From contig JAYESD010000001.1 in the NCBI GenBank assembly GCA_036927565.1, positions 288,187,560 to 288,251,559 of the forward strand: 64,000 nt of DNA, written 5' to 3'. Shown one piece after another: positions 1-11,189 of the stretch (positions are counted from its first letter, which is position 1; each line of letters opens with the position of its first letter). The notes under the pieces were generated by a model. That model saw nothing but the letters and a program-made list of their open reading frames with translations. It searched no databases and was not told the origin of the DNA. A program made the translations under genes and the position numbers. The DNA is from Tuctoria greenei. Its lineage: Eukaryota; Streptophyta; Magnoliopsida; Poales; Poaceae.

Positions 1-2
1 AG

Positions 3-119
3 CTTGCCTACTTTAGCATTGGGGGCTCGAGTGGCTCCGTCCCTCCTCCTTCTCCTCCTCGTCAAGCTGATGATGAAGAAGACGAAGACGACGACGAGAG
101 GACCGACAGTGAAGAGTGA
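3..119 (+). CDS. C-terminal tail of a retrotransposon ORF (partial)
   Basis: The frame is open from the window edge to TGA at 117-119. It encodes a Gly/Ser/Pro-rich stretch (GSSGSVPPPSPPRQ) followed by an acidic run (DDEEDEDDDERTDSEE). A Pro-rich then acidic tail just before a SIRE-type 3' untranslated region fits the end of the element's coding region. It is too short to say which ORF of the element it ends. Confidence 0.5.
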   Translation, partial: LAYFSIGGSSGSVPPPSPPRQADDEEDEDDDERTDSEE

Positions 120-547
120 AGACCCTAGGACCCTCCTCTCCTTCTTTTTGGTGTCTTGATGCCAAAGGGGGAGAGATTGAGGGGGGGTCTTAGCTTTAGG
201 TGTAGGATGCGAGGAGAGAGCTCTTTTTATCTATCTTTGTGTTTGTAATGATTTAACAGTGTTTCTAAGATTAACTTTGGTTTTGTGATGTAATGCTTAC
301 TTAATTTGAGAAGTTTTTGTTAAAATATGTAATTTTGCTCCTAGAATGACATATGTGCTTTGTTTTGGTTACTCTCGATGTCACTCTCAATGTCTTAATG
401 TCTTAGTTATGCATCCCACCATAAAGAATGCACATATGGATAATTCTTTCACTGCTTGATGTATTTTTGATTCATATGTGCATACTTTATGAAAATCTCA
501 ATTTTTGTCATATTTTATGAAATCTCAATTGGTTGTCATCAATCACC

Positions 548-560
548 AAAAAGGGGGAGA
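548..560 (+). other. Polypurine tract of the SIRE-type element
   Basis: AAAAAGGGGGAGA lies immediately before the LTR start at 562. A purine run here primes plus-strand DNA synthesis in LTR elements, and it fixes the element's orientation as plus. Confidence 0.8.
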
Positions 561-561
561 T

Positions 562-2129
562 TGAAAGTGCATCTAGGACTCCCTTGTGGGTTTTGGATGA
601 TTTATGAGAAGCAATTGGTATCCTAACCTCTTTGTTGAGATGAATGCAGGCCTATAATAGAAAAATGAGCAAAATACCAAAAAGAAGGGATGAAGAGGAG
701 CAAAGTGGAAATGAGCTCAAGAAAAAAAGAATAGCATATTATTGTGTATGGAGTGTGTTAAGGAAACACACCCCATGAGCTCAATGATAATGAAACACAC
801 ACATTGCACAGAGTTTCAAAGGACCGGACTAGTCCGTTCACCACCGGACTAGTCCGATAACCTTTCTGCACCAGATCGGATAAGTCTGATATCTGTCGGA
901 CTAGTCCGATATGTTTCTGACTAGAATTGGACTAGTGCTCCCCAGTACGGACTAGTCCTCAAAACACTACACAAGTCACACAAAATCGGACAAGTCCGTT
1001 ATCAAGCGGACTAGTCCAATATCCTTTCTGATCCACTTCTGACAAGTCCGATATTCACACGGACTAGTCCGAAAAAACCCACTAATCTAAATCGGACAAG
1101 TCCACCAAGTGCGGACTTGTCATCCAACACACTTAGGGTTTCTCATGTCCAGACAAGTCCGATGGACATCGGACTAGTCCGAAGATTTCCAGTAGCAAAA
1201 TCGGACAAGTTCGTTTTCAGCCGGACTAGTCTGATATTTCGAGACACTTAGGGTTTGCTACACACAGCACACCGGACTAGTCCGGTGACCACCACGGACT
1301 AGTCCGAACTTTCTGAACCCTAACGGTAACTTTTAGAAACCCCATATAAATAGAGGTGCACGGCCCAATTTCACACACTCTCGAACCCTAGCGCCATCAC
1401 ACCTCCCAAGAGCCTCAAAAACGACCTCTCTCCACGAAATTAAGTGCAAGATCGTCCAATCCTTTGAGGATTCACTCTAGATCATTGGAGAGACACTTGC
1501 GACACCACATTGAGCTCTTAGTTTGATTCTCTAACACACTCATGCATTTCAATTGTAACTTTTGAGTGTGTTTTCGGTGGCATTGTGTTTCGTAATCTAA
1601 GGGAGCTCTCAAAGTGTGAGATCGCCCCTTGAATTCGGTTATTTACCCCTTTGTAATTAGTGGAAGAGGATTGGCCTTCGTGGCGATCCAACGAGGGTAG
1701 GGTTGGAGAAGACCCGATCCTTTTGTGGACTCCTCAACATGGACGTAGGTTGCCTTTGTGGTAGCCGAACCACGGGATAGATCGTTGTGTCTTGTTTTAG
1801 TGCTCATCATTCTAATTGATCAACTCAATCTAGGGTTTCATACACATTGTTCATCTTACAGTAAATTATTGAACATAAGACTTAATTGTTATATAATTCA
1901 ATAGATAACTGTTAAACTGTTGTTTGATTCTATATTTCCGCTATACACATAAAAGAATCAAACCAATCAATCAACTTTAATCAACTTAGTTCGTGAACAC
2001 CGGACTAGTCCGCACTTTACCAGACTAGTCCGATATCTCTGGTATTAAACTGGTTGTTGAGTGTTGCAGGATCCGAAATTTTTCAAAAAGGCCTATTCAC
2101 CCCCCCCCCCCCCTCTAGGCCTACATTCA
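562..2129 (+). repeat. 3' LTR of the SIRE-type element, 1,568 bp
   Basis: It is bounded by TG...CA. The U3 part (about 820-1310) contains many copies of the perfect palindrome CGGACTAGTCCG, eight exact 12-mers by eye at 825, 845, 897, 1060, 1170, 1272, about 1294 and 2001, mixed with degenerate or asymmetric forms such as CGGACAAGTCCG. A TATA box follows at 1345. The 3' end is a C-rich tract of at least 13 C. Confidence 0.85.
1345..1353 (+). promoter_or_regulatory. LTR TATA box
   Basis: TATAAATAG lies just downstream of the palindrome array and about 785 bp from the LTR end. This is a plausible position for the Pol II core promoter of the element. Confidence 0.6.
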
Positions 2130-5100
2130 GTGTCTCTCCAGTTGACCGGTTAGGTGTAGTCCTGCTTGCCCACAATGCAGGCGGAAGCTCTTCAATCCAG
2201 TTGGCTCCATGCTTTTTTAAGCACTCATATGTGCACGTCTTGAGTCCTTTTAAAATTTATGTATTTGCTCTCTCGGCTTGACCATTGCTTGCTGGATGAG
2301 CTACTGAGGCGTAGCTGACTTGAATGTCGAGGTCTTCGCAATATTCTTGGAATGCAGCACTTGTATATTGGGTTCCATTGTCAGTTATGACTTTGTTCGA
2401 CACTCCAAATCTGCATATTATGGACTTCGAGAACTTGATTGCTCATTGGTTGTGGATTTTCACAACTGGAGTAGCTTCCGACCACTTAGTGAACTTGTCG
2501 ATGCCGACGTACAGGAACCTGTAACCTCCGACGGCTTTTAGGAATGGTCCCAAGATGTCCATACCCCACACAGCAAATGGCTGTGTAGGAGATATCATTT
2601 GCCGTGATTGAGCCGGTGTGTGAATTTGTTTCGCGTGGAATTAGCACGCTTCACATTTTTCACTAGCTCGATTGCATCCTGGAGTGTTGTAGGCTAGTAA
2701 AAGCCATGCCAGAAGGCTTTACCAACCAACGTGCGGGAAGATGTGTGGTTCCCACACTCTCCTCCATGGATTTCTGCAAGAAGCTCGTGACCTTCTTCCC
2801 TTGCAATGCACCGCATTAGGACGTTGTTGGCACCATGCTGGTAGAGATCCCCTTCTACCAGTGTGTATCTTTTAGCCAACCCGACGATCCGGTCAGCAGA
2901 TATACTGTCTTCAGGAAGGACACTGTCTTTTAAGTAGCTCTGGATCTCCGAGATCCATGCGTCACAACTTACTTGAGCTTCTGAATCTTGCGTGATGGGT
3001 TGCTCGGAGCTTCCGACAGCATCTACGACCCTTGGTGGACGCCATGGTGACAGGGCCACCGGGACCGCCAGCTTCGAGGTGCTGGTCTCGCCCCCTTCGC
3101 TCAGTTCGGCAGGTTGAACTGTTGGTCTTGATAACCTCCGAACGAAGATTCTGTTGTGAGCCGAAGCTCTGGTTGAAGCCTTCGTCGAGAGTTCGTCAAC
3201 TTCAACATTGTAAAGACGCTGAACATGGTGGAGATCCAAGACTTCAAAGTCTTTCTAGAGCTTTTGGACTTCAAGGAGATAAGCGCCTAGTTGGGCATTG
3301 TTGCAGCAGCATTCACCTTTGACTTGTTTTATGATAAGTTGTGAATTGCCCTTCACCAACAGCAGTTTGACACCATAGGATAGTGCCACCTTGAGCCCAT
3401 AGATGAGAGCTTCATACTCCACTATGTTGTTGGTTGCCTTGAAGTCAAGGTGAACCATATATTTGACCTTCTCCCGGTTGGAGCGAGGAGAAGGATTCCA
3501 GCTCCGACCCCCTGCTTCTGCACAGAACCGTTGAAGTAGAGGGTCCAGTGAGTCTTGGTGAATACTGAAACCTTGGGTTCCGATTTCTGCTCACTAGGTC
3601 CCCCAGGGTTTGATGGAGAGGGAGTCCACTCCGCCACGAAATCAGCCAAAGCTTGACTCTTGATTGCTTGTTGTGGCACGAATTAAAGATCAAACTCAGC
3701 CAGCTCTATTGCACACTTTGCGATGTTCCCAGTAGAATTAGGGTTATGCAAAATAGCACGCAGTGGATAGGAGGTTACCACTGATATCTTGTGGGCTTTG
3801 AAATAATGGTGAAGCTTCCTTGATGCAATAAGAACTGCATAAAGCAGCTTATGCACCTCAATATAACATGTCTTGGCATCGTGGAGTACTTCACTGATGA
3901 AGTACACTGAGCGCTGGACCATCCGAACTCTTCCGAAAGAGTCCGAAACTTCCTCTCCATGGACCCAGACCCTCCCAGAGGGGTCTGGACCTTCTTGTTG
4001 AGCTTCCCGGACCCTCTCGGAGGGGTCCGAATCTTCTTCTTGTTCAACCCAGACCTTGTCTGATGGGTTTGGATCTCCTTGAGCAATCGCTAAAACTCCC
4101 TCAGATGAGAGAGGTTGATCTTATAGCACTCTTTCTTGAAGATCCGTGTCTGGGGGCTGGGACCCAAACTTGCCTTCAGGTAGCTCCGGACCCTCCCTGA
4201 GGGGTCCAAGCTCTTGAACTAGATGTGGCTCCGGTATTTCCACGACCAGAACCATACTTACAAATTCTGTAGTTGCTGAAATATAAAGCAGTAGAAGCTC
4301 ACTAGGATTCGGAGCTACCAGGATTGGTAGTGTGGTGAGGAGCTGCTTCAGCTCTTGAAATGCCTTTTCTGCTTCTTCAGACCAATGGAATGGTCTGGAC
4401 TTCATCAAGAGTTTGAAGAAGGATAGCGCCCGCTCTGCTAGTCTTGAGATGAACCGGCTGAGTGCAGCTAGACATTCAGTTAACTTCTGGACGTCCTTGA
4501 TGCGGGCTAGAGGCCGCATGTCTTCTATAGCCTTGATCTTCGCCGGGTTTGCTTCAATTTCTTGGTGGGTCACCAAGAAGCCCAAGAGTTTCCCAGAGCT
4601 AACCCCGAAGACACACTTGTCCGGGTTTAGCTTGGTGCGTGTGATGCGCAACTTCTCGAAGACGACTTGTAAATTGTCAAGGAGTGACTCCTTGTTCTTG
4701 ATCTTCACCACAATGTCATCAACGTACACCTCCACTAAGTCTCTAATTAGCTCTCCAAATGTTTTGTACATAACTCGCACAAAGGTCAAAGCATCATTTT
4801 TAAGACCAAAGGGCATGTCAGTATAACAATATAATTCATCTACTGTTATGAAGGTTGTATGCTCTTCATCTTCCTTAGACATTTGGATCTAATGATATCC
4901 ATAATATGCATCTAAGAAACACAATAGATTGCACCCGGAGGTGGAGTCCACTATTTGATCTATCCTAGGTAGTGGAAATGGATCTTTTAGACATGCCTTA
5001 TTTAAGGTGGTGTAGTCGATACACATCTAAAGCTTCCCACCGACCTTGGGTACAACAACTGGATTTGCCAACCATTTTGGATGAAAAACCTCTCGGATGA

Positions 5101-6385
5101 AACCAGCTTCAAGCAACTTCTCGATCTCCTATCGGATGGAGTTTTGCCGCTCAACTGATTGCTTCTGGGGCTTCTGGTGTACAAGCCACGCGTCCGGATA
5201 AATCTTAATATTGTGCTCAATCACCTCCCTAGGGATCCCAGGCAAACACATCAACATTCGTCCGGAGGAAAGTGGTGAGCGTGAGTTCCTATTTGTTGTT
5301 CAGACCTCCCGATATACAGGTGGTCTGAGCAGCATCAGAACCAATTCGGACGACTTTGACGGGAACATCGGTGTCGCCGCTTGGTTGCACACGAGGTGCG
5401 GAGGTTGAGCCTCGTTGACGAATGCTCGGAGGTTTCAGAGCTAGCTCCTTACCGGATGCTTCCTCCTGCGCTGTAGCAAACACGTGGAGTTCTTCCAATG
5501 CAGTGATTCCTGCAGTGCGATCCTCGCGGATCCGGAGAATGCCCAAAGGTGTTGTCATCTCCAACACCAAGTAGCCATAGTGGGCGGCGGCCATGAACTT
5601 GTACAAAGCAGGCCTGTCCAGTATGGCGTTGAATGGTAGACTGATTTGTGCCACGTCGAAGACCAGCTTCTCAGTTTTGTTGTTCTCCCGAGTCCCAAAG
5701 GTCACCGGGAGTGTGATTGAGCCGAGAGGGGTAATGGCCCCCGGACCTACCCCAGAAAAAAGGTCGAGAGGGGCGAAGGTCCGAAGGTCGGAGCTAGAGT
5801 TTGACGAAGGCTTCAAAGCTTATGAGGTTGAGCCCTGCACTTTCGTCCACCAATACATGGTGGAGTTGAACATTGTTAATAGTTGGAGACACCATCAATG
5901 GGAGTTGGCCAGCTCCGATCATGTTACGAGGGCAGTCCGAAGCATCAAAAGTGCTGAGAGTGTTCATTCACTTCCGATGAGGTTCCGCCTTGCAGTGGGA
6001 GCTGAAGTAGCCATGTCCCGTCGCATTGTCTTGAGGATGTGGCGAGAGGTAATGTCCCAAGAACCACCATAAATGGTGTTCAGGGTCTTCCGACGCTCGT
6101 TGTCAGATACGTCAGAGTCATTGTCGACGGTGTTATAGACAGCCTTCAGAACCTTCTTGGGGTCCTGAAAGCCTAGCTCCTCTTCAGCCGGAGCTTCGTC
6201 GACTTTTTGTTTTCTTCCCGCTAGCGGAAAGGAGCTTCTTCTCGGCGCTTGTTGTAGCGCTCGACAAGGTTCCATACCTCTCGACATTCTTTCAGACTGT
6301 GCTTGTCCGTCTTGTGGATCGAACACCACACTTTGGAGTTGTTGTTGTCTTCTGACAAAGGACGAGGTCGTTTTTCGGTGCGTGG
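2130..6385 (-). pseudogene. gypsy copy 1: broken protease-RT-RNase H-integrase region
   Basis: Fragments in several frames correspond piece by piece to the pol of copy 2. In minus-strand order they are: gag end and protease region (about 5964-6385 and 5289-5816, with the GVGPGAITPLG and FNAIL..PALYKFMAAAHYGYLV signatures), RT (4121-4882, with the YVDD active-site motif and CVFGVSSGKLLGF), RT/RNase H linker and RNase H (3683-3922), second RNase H domain (3255-3679, TLYFNGSVQKQG, and HHVQR..N.EVDELSTKAS at its end) and the integrase zinc-binding region (2694-3239). Stops and frameshifts separate the pieces, so no functional polyprotein can be made from it. Confidence 0.8.
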
Positions 6386-6393
6386 CCCCCGAC

Positions 6394-7205
6394 CAGGGCC
6401 AATCCTCAAGTTTTCGGGGCCCGGGGCGAAAACAAATCAAAGGCCTTAGTCATAGAAAATACTACATACGTATTTGATCTATAAAAATCTTATTTTTTCT
6501 AGAAAGATAGAGAGAAATAAGATTTTTTCTAAAAAGATATACAATAGTTTTGATGTCACAAATTTAATTCAATAGTAGCAGAGGTAAACTGATATATGTA
6601 GCACACAATCTACAACGAAAAACACTTCTAAAGACAATTTAAATATGTTTGATACATGCATCACGTAAACTACTATAACATACACTTCATAAAAGAAATT
6701 TTATACATATTAAAGAGAACAATCCTGCAAAAAATAATGATGAAAATTTATGTAGTGCTAAAACAAAATAAATTCGTTTTACATACACAATATCAATTGT
6801 GTCTTATTTCTCGACATTGGAAAGGGGTAGAGGAAGGGGTCCATAATTGTAGCCTCATGACCTAAAACAATCTAGCAGCGATTGTAGGGGCGGGGTTATG
6901 TTAGAAAAGCAGAAGTGACATGTCATAGAAAATATGATTTGTGTCGGTAATTTGCACTGTCCAAGAAAAAAGATTGGGTGGTCGATTTTCTATAAGTAAC
7001 TTGCCTACTTTAAGCTGCGGCTGGTTTTTAGATTTTATAGCAGCACTATTTTTTAATTAGGCTTTGTTGTAGTTTGAGAATATTTATAACACTAAATAAT
7101 AAAATAAAATTATGTGTGTGATGTATATGTACATTAAAATGGGGCCCTTAGAACTCGGGGGCCCAGGGCGATCACCCCTCACGCCCTGGCTCAGGGCCGG
7201 CCCTG
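6394..7205. mobile_element. hAT-type DNA transposon, non-autonomous, 812 bp
   Basis: The ends are CAGGGCC...GGCCCTG (7-bp terminal inverted repeats). A perfect 8-bp duplication, CCCCCGAC, flanks it at 6386-6393 and 7206-7213. Subterminal GC-rich motifs (GGGGCCC) recur at both ends and the centre is AT-rich. An 8-bp target duplication with CAGGG-type ends is the hAT hallmark. No transposase is encoded. It splits the gag/protease region of gypsy copy 1, and removing it with one TSD copy restores colinearity with copy 2. Confidence 0.85.
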
Positions 7206-7213
7206 CCCCCGAC

Positions 7214-8529
7214 CACCCAGAGCTGCAGCAGCCGCAAACAGTAGGTGCACCGGCCGACGGCTTCTTTTTGTTGTTGGACTTGTTTTTCTTTTGGCCACCT
7301 CCGGGAGTAGTGGCTTTAGTCTTGGAGGATTTCTTGTTGGCCTCCGGAGGTGGTTTGGAATGCATCTCACATCCCTCCGCAGCCTTGGCATATTTGTCTG
7401 CTAAACTGAAGAGTTTCATGACACTGATGACTTCTTTGGTCGCCAGCTTCTCCAACATATTTTTGTCTGGAACGCCCTGTCTGAATGCAACTATAACGGA
7501 AGCGCTCGAGATTGAGGGGATGGTATTGTGTACCTGAGAATATTGTTGGATAAAGGATCACAACGATTCCCCCGTTGTTTGCTTCACAACAAACAAGTCC
7601 AGTTCAGTACCGGGTCGAGTGTATGAACTCCCGAAGTTGGCAGTGAACTGTTGGCATAACTCTGTCCAACTGTTGATGGAGTCAGTCGAGAGGCTCATAA
7701 ACCAGGACCTAGCAGTCTCAGTTAAAGCCACTGGGAAGTAGTTGGCCATCACGGCCTCATTGCCCCCGCCGCAAGTATAGCAGTGGAGTATATTTGAAGA
7801 AACTCGACGGGGTTGACAGTCCCGTCGAATTTCTCCGGCAAATGAGACTGGAACTTCTGCGGCCATCTGACCATACGTAAGTGCATGACCAGGGCAGAAC
7901 AGCCTCCCCCTACTCCCTGAGGAGCAGGGTTGTCCCGAGCCTCTCGCCTCTTGCGATCACGCTCGATATGGACGCGGTCGTCCTGCTGCCGGTATCAGCG
8001 ATCAAGTTCTGAACGTAGGTCATGAGTCGAAAGTCTGGTGATGGTGTGGGTGCGTTGTGCTCTGGAAGGCAGCGAAGTCACCTGCTGGGACGCAACACGT
8101 CTCCTGTGCTGCGAAGCTTGCAGACCAAGCCTTCCCGACAAGATCCGTCGTTGTGATGGTGCCTGCCCCGAAGGGGGGGGGGGGGGGACCTTGATTGCTA
8201 ATACCATCGGCTGCAGCTGCAACCAGATGTTCAACCTCAGCTCTCCACTGCTCCATCGCACCCTGGGGAACTTCTGGAGGCGGTGGGCATTGTAGAAGAG
8301 TACGTGCGGCAATGAGCGTGTGCTCGTGATTGTTGTTCGCCGATGTGGTGATCAACGCAAATGCCCTATCTTGTTGCCCAACATTATTTGCCGGAACAGA
8401 TGGTGGCGATGGCGGCATGATGCCTGCCGGGACAACAACACTTGCTGGATGATGCATGTTGGAGGGATTGCCTCTAGCAGGTTGTTCAACGTGGTTGCCG
8501 TTGGAAGATCCTGCGACGGAGTTCACCAT
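7214..8529 (-). pseudogene. gypsy copy 1: broken gag
   Basis: Minus-strand reading starts near 8529 (MVNSAAGSSNGNH) and includes a gag core at 7558-7866 with AVMANYFPVALT..ARSWFMSL and TANFGSSYTRPGTELDLF. The same motifs are present in copy 2 (60,715-61,701). A G homopolymer at about 8172-8187 and several frame changes interrupt it. The nucleocapsid-side part resumes at about 7214-7560, to the right of the inserted hAT element. Confidence 0.75.
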
Positions 8530-8547
8530 CTTGCGATCTCAGACGCC

Positions 8548-8565
8548 CACCTACCTGGCGCGCCA
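8548..8565 (-). other. Primer-binding site, gypsy copy 1
   Basis: Minus-strand TGGCGCGCCAGGTAGGTG sits 2 bp inside the 5' LTR. Copy 2 has nearly the same site, and the leading TGG matches the CCA end of a tRNA. I could not assign the tRNA species with confidence. Confidence 0.6.
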
Positions 8566-8567
8566 AA

Positions 8568-9413
8568 TGTCGAAGCGTATGAACAACACTTCCCCTGGTA
8601 CTACTAAATGTAGCTCGCGGAGGTTCTTGTATCGATTTTGGGCGCGCGGAGGTTAGGAACAAGATGATGACACGTAGGATTTACGTGGTTCGGGTCGCCT
8701 GAGCGTAATATCCTACTCCACGGGGTGTGTGTTTGGTATTGAGTGTTTCAGTATAGCAAGAGTGCGTCTGAGCCTGTATCCGATCAGATGTCTCTGTATC
8801 GTGCGACATAGTCCTTTTTATAGTCTAAGGACTGACCGTTACCACATTTGCCTGGCCCGACATGTGGCCTTGACGTATTAAGAGCCTAATACATGGTCTA
8901 TGAGTATTAAGAGTGATTAACAGTGCGATAACGTGCCTTAATGACAGCTTACCCCTATTAACAACTCTCGTGTGTTATTAATATAACATTAATGATACGT
9001 AATCAGATATTATAACTGTCGCTTTAACTGTCCCTTGAATGTCCGTGATGTTGGAGATCCGCCAATATTCCCGTTGGTGTAAGGTCCGGAGGATCCACAC
9101 ATAGCAACTCTGAAGCTTCCCTTCACAACGAGATGGGTCCAGAGATGTTATACACGTGGCGGCACTGGAGTTTCCCTCTATTGGGGGATAGGTTCAAGGT
9201 TATTATCCACGTGTCAACTCCGGAGCTTCCCTCTGTTAGGAGTTCAGCTCCGGTCTTATATTACACGTGGCAGTTCCGGAGTTAGCCATATGAGGAAGGC
9301 AGGTTCAATGCCGTGTGATATGTGGGGCCTGAGAGAACCTTCAACTCTGACAGGTGGAACTCTCTTGCACTTCTTACGGTATCATGGGGTACCCGGTATG
9401 CAGGGTACCAACA
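8568..9413 (-). repeat. 5' LTR of gypsy copy 1, 846 bp
   Basis: It runs from TGTCG at 8568 to ...CCAACA at 9413 and is similar in layout to the 840-bp LTRs of copy 2. On the minus strand a TATA box (TATAAAA, plus coordinates 8816-8822) is preceded upstream by three CACGTG boxes at 9153, 9208 and 9264. Copies of the word TCCGGAG are scattered among them. The bases outside (AACTC, 9414-9418) are the candidate target duplication; the partner copy is not in the window. Confidence 0.75.
9153..9269 (-). promoter_or_regulatory. Three G-box (CACGTG) motifs in gypsy copy 1 U3
   Basis: CACGTG occurs at 9153-9158, 9208-9213 and 9264-9269, two of them in the form ACACGTGGC that bZIP/ABRE factors are known to bind. 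The LTRs of copy 2 keep three such boxes in the same order. Factor binding is inference. Confidence 0.5.
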
Positions 9414-11189
9414 AACTCGATTTTTTTATCAAACTCAAGCTTACGGAGATACGCTCGCTCGAGTTCGATTCATGGACAGCGGACCAGTTGGTCCTAAAAT
9501 AAAATTGAGTAGTAAAACCGCCGCCTTCTGTTGTGAATGGTGTGGCCTTGCATCGACTTTTATATCCAATATGATATCTGTAGGATTTAGCACGGTATGG
9601 TTGAGCCTTTTTCTTGATTCGTCTGTTGGCGACATCACATATGCACCAGAAGCAGCGCCGCACATGCATGTATGTGGATGCTGTTTTTCGTTACTTTCCC
9701 TTTTTGTGGTTTTGGGTCGTAGCCAAAACCAGGAGGAAATTAAGGAAAATGGTGGCGGCCGCTCATGGTCATGGGCTCATGTGGCTCTCAACGTCAGTCG
9801 TATGAGCACGCAAAAAGAAACGGGCACACGTCAAGAACCCCACGCGTTAACTTTTTCTGATCTGACGCCGATGTTTTGATTCCAGAATATTTGTGCTGTA
9901 GTAATTCTATACGTCGTCGCAAAGTACGACTGATTAACCATGGACTCCACACGCTGAATGATGAGAGCTTGAACAGTGCGACGCAAAGGTGTCGCGTTCA
10001 AAAGCATTTCACGCGCAGAAAAAAGCAACCCGTAGGGCGTAGGCTTACGAGCACTGAAAAATCGAGACAACGTGTGAAGAAATAGCGTTTAGCCGTCATA
10101 TGATATTTGCTTTGGAAACAGAGAATGCATAATTACTGCCACTATATTTTTATATTGGGATATTAGGATCCCGGGATCTGTACTGCCACTAATAAATTGC
10201 TGAATAAGATTTGATGGGCCGACCGAGGTAGCTGTCTTTGGTTTATGAAAGAAACTCGACTTCACTTCACTTATTGACTTGGTCTAGTGCGACGGCGCCC
10301 ACCGTGTCAAACCGACATGTGCTGCACGGCCCGCCCGACCGGCTTACAGTATTCTGCAATCTGCACTCTGCTGCATGTCAGTATTATTCTGAAGTGAAGG
10401 GTTTTCTCTCCTCTATCAGCAATCGCCCAAGTCATTTTCGGCCGTTGGATTGGATTGGACGGGCAGAGCTGGAGGACAAAACTTCCAAAAGTTACCCAGT
10501 CAGCCGTATGGAGATCAAGTAAATCATTAAGAGCGGCTTAGTGAAGCTGCTTTTGTTACGAGCTGAGTATGCGATCACACCTCAGACTAGGGGAAAAAGA
10601 GCCAATCGCCAAGTCCCACCCCTAGAGACTTGTTTCCACACCTTTTTATGATCTGCTTTCTTGTTTTAAAACCTACTATCTCCGGATCTTTTTTTTCACT
10701 TAGTTTAAATTTTTACTAAGAACAAGAAATATTTGGAGGGAGTAGTCGAATCCCATGTGCACGGCTGTCACTCGGCCAATCAAAGGGGAGCAGAAAGGAG
10801 CAAGCTTTGGTGGGTTTGCTTTCGGTGGCGTCCGCACTGACACGAACAACGCGTTCTGCTTGACTGTTTCACGATTTGACGCGCTCTTTTTTTGATAATA
10901 GAAAAAACTGACATTTCTCATCAGAGAGGTTATGATCCTTATTACAATGATGACTCAACGGATCAGCAAGATCCAGAATGTATGAAAACAGGAAAATTCA
11001 TCCACTGCTAGAACAAAAATAATCGAAATAGCAATTCTATTGCTATAAATCCAACCATTATTCGTAAATACCTGCCTGACTGTGGCCTCCAAAATCTGGC
11101 ATCCCCTCATTAGCAACTCTTCATGTCATCACACCTTTGAAGTGGTGCCCATCGACACTAATGTGTTCCTCTGAAAAGCACCTGCAAGT
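9414..11189. other. Intergenic stretch, no gene recognised
   Basis: Open frames here (for example 9322-9879) look accidental: they show no domain, no codon-usage signal and overlap in several frames. The only structured item is a small Stowaway-like MITE at 10,676-10,742. Otherwise I see nothing that can be named. Confidence 0.6.
10676..10742. mobile_element. Stowaway-like MITE, 67 bp
   Basis: The ends CTATCTCCGGATC and GGAGGGAG (reverse CTCCCTCC) are flanked by TA on both sides and resemble the CTCCCTCCGT termini of Tc1/mariner-derived Stowaway MITEs. The left end has mutated. Confidence 0.5.

Larger units (their letters stand above)
1..2129 (+). mobile_element. 3' end of a SIRE/Maximus-type Ty1-copia retrotransposon
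   Basis: The last 561 bp of the internal region, a polypurine tract and a complete 3' LTR are present; the rest of the element lies left of the window. The LTR begins TGAAAGTGCATCTAGG and ends in a C-run followed by CTCTAGGCCTACATTCA, a layout I associate with SIRE-type elements. The terminal bases form a short inverted repeat (TGAA.GT / AC.TTCA). The sequence right of the LTR is the integrase region of a minus-strand gypsy element, so the copia element inserted into it. The last 5 bp of target, GTGTC at 2130-2134, should recur at the unseen left end. Confidence 0.85.
2130..9413 (-). mobile_element. Decayed Tat-type Ty3-gypsy element, copy 1 (5' part)
   Basis: Reading on the minus strand, the order is 5' LTR (8568-9413), primer-binding site, gag, protease, reverse transcriptase, RNase H and the start of integrase, where the SIRE-type LTR cuts it at 2130. 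It is homologous throughout to the complete copy at 49,599-62,573 (for example the integrase zinc region and gag) but carries many stops and frame changes. The 3' part, if it survives, lies beyond the copia element outside the window. A hAT element (6394-7205) is inserted in the gag/protease region. Confidence 0.85.

Noticed and set aside
9322..9879. A 185-codon plus-strand ORF in the gypsy copy 1 LTR and flank
   Set aside because: It straddles the LTR boundary, overlaps other open frames on both strands, and shows no domain or sensible composition.
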